A DNA stretch of 64,000 nucleotides from Plasmodiophora brassicae (taxonomy: Eukaryota > Endomyxa > Phytomyxea > Plasmodiophorida > Plasmodiophoridae), in NCBI GenBank assembly GCA_039704465.1, contig JASFAU010000012.1:1054001-1118000 (forward strand). Direction: 5' to 3'. Below, one piece after another: positions 61,317 through 64,000 of this stretch; within the stretch, counting starts at the first letter, position 1; each line of letters opens with the position of its first letter. The notes under the pieces were generated by a model. It had not been told where the DNA came from. It searched no databases and was given only the letters and a program-made list of their open reading frames with translations. Position numbers and translations under genes: made by a program.

Positions 61317-63170
61317 ATGCCATTCTGGACACGTCGCCCTCGTCAGCGAACTGGTGCATCCACTGCCAGCGACGCAGCCGCCCGGTCTGCAACGATCGAC
61401 TTCCGTCACCTATTCGAGGTGATCCCGGCCCGATGCGCCGTCCTGGACCTGAACCTGCATATTTTGGCGGTCAGCGATGCCTTCCTGGAAGCGACGATGA
61501 CCAGCAGAGACGCCATCATCGGGAGAAATATCTTCGACGTGTTCCCGGAAAACCCCAGCGACCCATCGGCAAACAGCGCCCTTCGTCTGCAGGCATCGCT
61601 GAATTATGTCCTGCAGCATCGGAAGACGCACGCCCATGCTGTCCAGAAGTACGACATCAGGAACGCAGATGGCGTGTTTGAAACCAGGTACTGGAGCGCT
61701 CTGTTTGGGCCCGTCCTGGATCGGAGCACAGGCGACCTCATCAACATCATCATTCGCTGTGAGGACGTCACTGAGTTGATGGTCGCTCGCGATCGCGATG
61801 AAACTGCGTTTGAACAGGAAATGCAACGTCGGGTCGGCGCCGAGGAGACGGTCCGCCGCATGGAATGGGAAGTGTTGCAACGCGCCGAACAGGTCCAGCG
61901 CCAGGCACATGAGCTTGAGAGGATAAATGTTGAGCTGGCTGAAGCACGGGACAAGGCTGTCGAGGCATCCAACAGCAAGTCGACGTTCGTCGCGACGATC
62001 AGCCATGAGTTGCGCACGCCCCTGACTGGCATCGTCGGCTTCACCGACCTGCTGAGTGCGACGCCCCTCTCGGACGATCAGACCGACCTCGTCAACCTGA
62101 TCGGTGATTCGGCACGCGTTCTCCACACTCTGGTCAACGACCTTCTCGACGTGTCGAAACTGGAAGCCGGCAAGGTCGTCCTCGAGCAGTCCCCGTTCCT
62201 AATTCGCAAGATAGTCAGCAATTGTCAACATCTACTGCAAGGGCAGGCGCAGCTGAAATCCCTACCGTTCAGTGTCATGATCGATGACGACGTGCCGGTG
62301 CTGGTGCGGGGCGACTCGAATCGCCTACGGCAGGTACTGACGAACCTGCTCAACAACGCCATCAAGTTCACCGATGCCGGCGGTGTCACCTTGAACGTCA
62401 GCCGCGTGAAAGCCCGAGATGCCGGTGACCAGGCCGTCCGAATCAAGTTCCAAGTTGCTGATAGCGGGATCGGGATCGACCAGCAAGACCTGGCGGGCCT
62501 ATTTACGCCGTTCTTCCAGGTGGACTCGTCGGATACGAGGAGGTACGGCGGCACGGGCCTCGGCCTGCACATCGTCAAGACCCTAGTCGAGATGATGAAT
62601 GGGGAGATCGGCGTCCAGAGCGTCGTCGATCAGGGTTCCGTCTTCTGCGTCGAGATCCCGTTCGGCATCGTCAGGCACGTTGGGGGGACCCTGGAAGCGG
62701 GTGTTTCCGAACCCATCTCGCATTGTGCGGATAAGACGCAGCGGGCTACGACAACCATACTCGTCGTTGACGACAACCTGATCATTCGGCGGCTGGTGTC
62801 CAGGCAGCTGTCCACACTGGGCTATCGGAACGTGCTCGAGGCGTGCAATGGAAAGGAAGCGGTATCAATAGTCGCGACGTCGGGTCCGGTGGACCTCATC
62901 CTGATGGACTGCCAGATGCCGGAACTCGATGGATGTGGCGCCACCATCGCCGTGCGCGACATCGAATCCCGATCTAGCAACCCGCCTGTTCCCATTATCG
63001 CCATGACGGCCAGCGCCATGCATCGTGATCGCGAGATGTGCCTGCGTGCTGGCATGAACGACCTGCTGGCGAAACCGTTCACCGTGGCCGACCTCGCGTC
63101 CATGCTTCAGAGATGGCTACGCCGGTCCTGTACCTCTCGGGCAAACGCTCAAACCTACGGTCGTTCTTAG
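61317..63170 (+). CDS. PAS hybrid histidine kinase 4 (mosaic copy)
   Basis: 617 residues from ATG 61317 (MPFWTRRPRQRTGASTAS); the frame is open upstream to 61005 without conservation. All catalytic motifs are present: SHELRTPLTG, NLLNNAIKFTDAGG, DSGIGIDQQDLAGLF, YGGTGLGLHIVK, ILVVDDNLIIRR, LMDCQMPELDG and LAKPF. The PAS start and receiver resemble kinase 3 (FEVIPARCAVLDLN, TLGYRNVLEACNGKEA). The linker and kinase core match kinase 2 almost exactly (QRQAHELERINVELAEARDK, IRKIVSNCQHLLQGQ). This mosaic is best explained by gene conversion. An extra C-terminal tail (RRSCTSRANAQTYGRS) follows the receiver. Confidence 0.92.
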   Translation: MPFWTRRPRQRTGASTASDAAARSATIDFRHLFEVIPARCAVLDLNLHILAVSDAFLEATMTSRDAIIGRNIFDVFPENPSDPSANSALRLQASLNYVLQHRKTHAHAVQKYDIRNADGVFETRYWSALFGPVLDRSTGDLINIIIRCEDVTELMVARDRDETAFEQEMQRRVGAEETVRRMEWEVLQRAEQVQRQAHELERINVELAEARDKAVEASNSKSTFVATISHELRTPLTGIVGFTDLLSATPLSDDQTDLVNLIGDSARVLHTLVNDLLDVSKLEAGKVVLEQSPFLIRKIVSNCQHLLQGQAQLKSLPFSVMIDDDVPVLVRGDSNRLRQVLTNLLNNAIKFTDAGGVTLNVSRVKARDAGDQAVRIKFQVADSGIGIDQQDLAGLFTPFFQVDSSDTRRYGGTGLGLHIVKTLVEMMNGEIGVQSVVDQGSVFCVEIPFGIVRHVGGTLEAGVSEPISHCADKTQRATTTILVVDDNLIIRRLVSRQLSTLGYRNVLEACNGKEAVSIVATSGPVDLILMDCQMPELDGCGATIAVRDIESRSSNPPVPIIAMTASAMHRDREMCLRAGMNDLLAKPFTVADLASMLQRWLRRSCTSRANAQTYGRS

Positions 63171-63559
63171 TGATAATATGCCTACGTACTTCGGTAATGA
63201 ACCAATTCATCGTACCGGCTCAAGAGGAGACAATTACGCGTAGGCGATCCTCATGGCAAAGCTGTCGCTCGGCCCTGCCGGTGTCGCTGAACTGCTCTCG
63301 GAGCACGGCGCCGACGTTGCTGAGCTGCCTCATCGGCTCGCTCCCATGGCAATATGTCCTGGGACAGGCCAACTGCTGGGCGCTCTGCCGAGCCATGGGA
63401 TTACGGTCGCTTCACGCACGACGACGACCTGTGCGTCCGGAGGCTGGTTCGGGTTCCCGCCGTGTACCGTGCCCCGGTCCGGGTCGGCCTCTCGCGCCAA
63501 CACCTGATCTAACCCGAGCCGGATTGCGTCCGGACCTGCTGCCTCTCTGCATTGGCATG

Positions 63560-63660
63560 ACCAGGCACTCTATGCCGAGCCGGCATGAACGATGTAAAGA
63601 CAAAGCCGTTCACACTGGCCGATCTCTCTTCCATTCTCCATACAGTAATTGCTCCTATTA
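63560..63660 (+). pseudogene. Relic of a fifth hybrid kinase (receiver C-terminus only)
   Basis: The sequence gccggcatgaacgatgta and what follows reads AGMNDVKTKPFTLADLSSIL, clearly matching the receiver end of the kinases (AGMNDLLAKPFTVADLASML). The preceding receiver, kinase and PAS parts are absent or unrecognisable in 63180-63560. A decayed fifth copy is the simplest reading. Confidence 0.75.
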
Positions 63661-63664
63661 AGGT

Positions 63665-63790
63665 TTCCTGTAATAAGCCCCGAACCCTGAATTCGATGGC
63701 TTATGACCCCGAACCCCGATTTCGAGGCATATCCGGGGTCTTAATAAAAGACATAGGGCTAAATTTAGATGTTTGGGGTCTTATTAGGAA
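63665..63790. repeat. AT-rich inverted-repeat element (MITE-like)
   Basis: A 126-bp AT-rich patch in otherwise GC-rich DNA. Its ends are imperfect inverted repeats of about 20 bp: ttcctgtaataagccccgaa at 63665 and the complement of ggggtcttattaggaa at 63775-63790. An inner pair (ttatgacccc / ggggtcttaa) can form a second hairpin. A run of ten T follows at 63811-63820. The form suggests a non-autonomous DNA element, but no target-site duplication is certain. Confidence 0.45.
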
Positions 63791-63906
63791 TTCCACATAA
63801 CGTTTTGCTGTTTTTTTTTTGGTGCACGGACTACGCGGCGGTGCCGCGGCGCAAGCTCATTGACTCATTGTGCATTGTCGAATGGTGTTGTAGTGCTTCT
63901 GTGCGA

Positions 63907-64000
63907 ATGTCATCGATGCTGGAAGAGCTCCGTGAGCTATCTGGGCTGCTGAAGGATGATATTATAACACCTTCGGAGTTCGATGATATGAAACGAGCGC
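63907..64000 (+). CDS. Start of an ORF with a SHOCT-like helical motif (cut by the right edge)
   Basis: ATG 63907 opens MSSMLEELRELSGLLKDDI, then ITPSEFDDMKRA, and the frame runs off the window. LKDDIITPSEFDDMKR matches the short helix-turn-helix pattern of SHOCT-type oligomerisation motifs (L-x-D-x-I-I-T-x-x-E-F). Codon use is less GC-biased than in the rest of the window. In other genomes similar short N-termini precede transposase or effector domains, so a mobile-element gene is possible, given the inverted repeat just upstream. Only 31 codons are visible. Confidence 0.4.
   Translation, partial: MSSMLEELRELSGLLKDDIITPSEFDDMKRA

Noticed and set aside
52182..63170. Bacterial contamination or a bacterial two-component operon
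   Set aside because: Hybrid HisKA-HATPase-REC proteins are normal in amoebae, slime moulds and fungi. The kinases lie next to intron-bearing eukaryotic genes, share the local codon use, and have no ribosome-binding sites or operon spacing.

Overview
The window is nuclear DNA of a GC-rich, probably flagellated, microbial eukaryote. Most genes outside the centre are split by short GT..AG introns, many of about 50-100 bp. Genes sit tens to hundreds of bases apart on both strands. Products are typically eukaryotic: a DDX42-type helicase, BRAP2 and gp78-type ubiquitin ligases, TFIIH p34, a class I phosphodiesterase, NDUFAF7 and mitochondrial carriers. p25-alpha and TSNAXIP1-like proteins suggest an axoneme. 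The mix (GPS-type receptor, hybrid histidine kinases, DYW-type PPR protein, GT90) recalls free-living amoeboid or flagellate protists, but I cannot name the taxon.

Layout. 1-9.5 kb: an unknown multi-exon gene running off the left edge, an LRR-REJ-GPS-7TM receptor, a secreted basic protein, a p25-alpha protein and a cyclophilin. 9.6-18 kb: a BRAP2-like E3, a DDX42-like spliceosomal helicase, a GT90 glycosyltransferase and a YHM2-type mitochondrial carrier. 18-24.4 kb: poorly recognised genes and a gp78/AMFR-like ER ubiquitin ligase sitting between two identical 154-bp inverted repeats. 24.5-29 kb: two secreted paralogues and a beta-propeller/coiled-coil protein. 29.3-42.2 kb: a block of mostly intronless genes with very high third-position GC (ZIP transporter, BTB-SPRY protein, membrane-anchored TIR protein, a polytopic membrane protein, cAMP/cGMP phosphodiesterase, PPR-DYW editing factor, chalcone-isomerase-like protein). 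42.4-52.2 kb: NDUFAF7, a helical-repeat RING protein whose frame is broken by a 26-bp tandem duplication, a CPBP protease, a TSNAXIP1-like protein, TFIIH p34 and an RS-rich protein. 52.2-63.2 kb: four tandem PAS hybrid histidine kinases made by segmental duplication and apparently mixed by gene conversion. The right edge holds a receiver-domain relic, an AT-rich inverted-repeat element and the start of another ORF.

Common themes are mitochondria (carrier, PPR-DYW factor, NDUFAF7, CHI-like protein), ubiquitin (BRAP2, gp78, RING protein) and signalling (GPS receptor, TIR, PDE, four hybrid kinases). The kinases and the phosphodiesterase could belong to linked second-messenger signalling, but nothing in the window proves it. 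The clearest novelties are the receptor architecture, the PPR-DYW gene, the TIR-transmembrane protein, the kinase array, the inverted repeat around the gp78 gene and the UHM-ligand-like tail of the DDX42 homologue. Exon limits were assigned by eye from splice motifs and protein continuity, so many are approximate.
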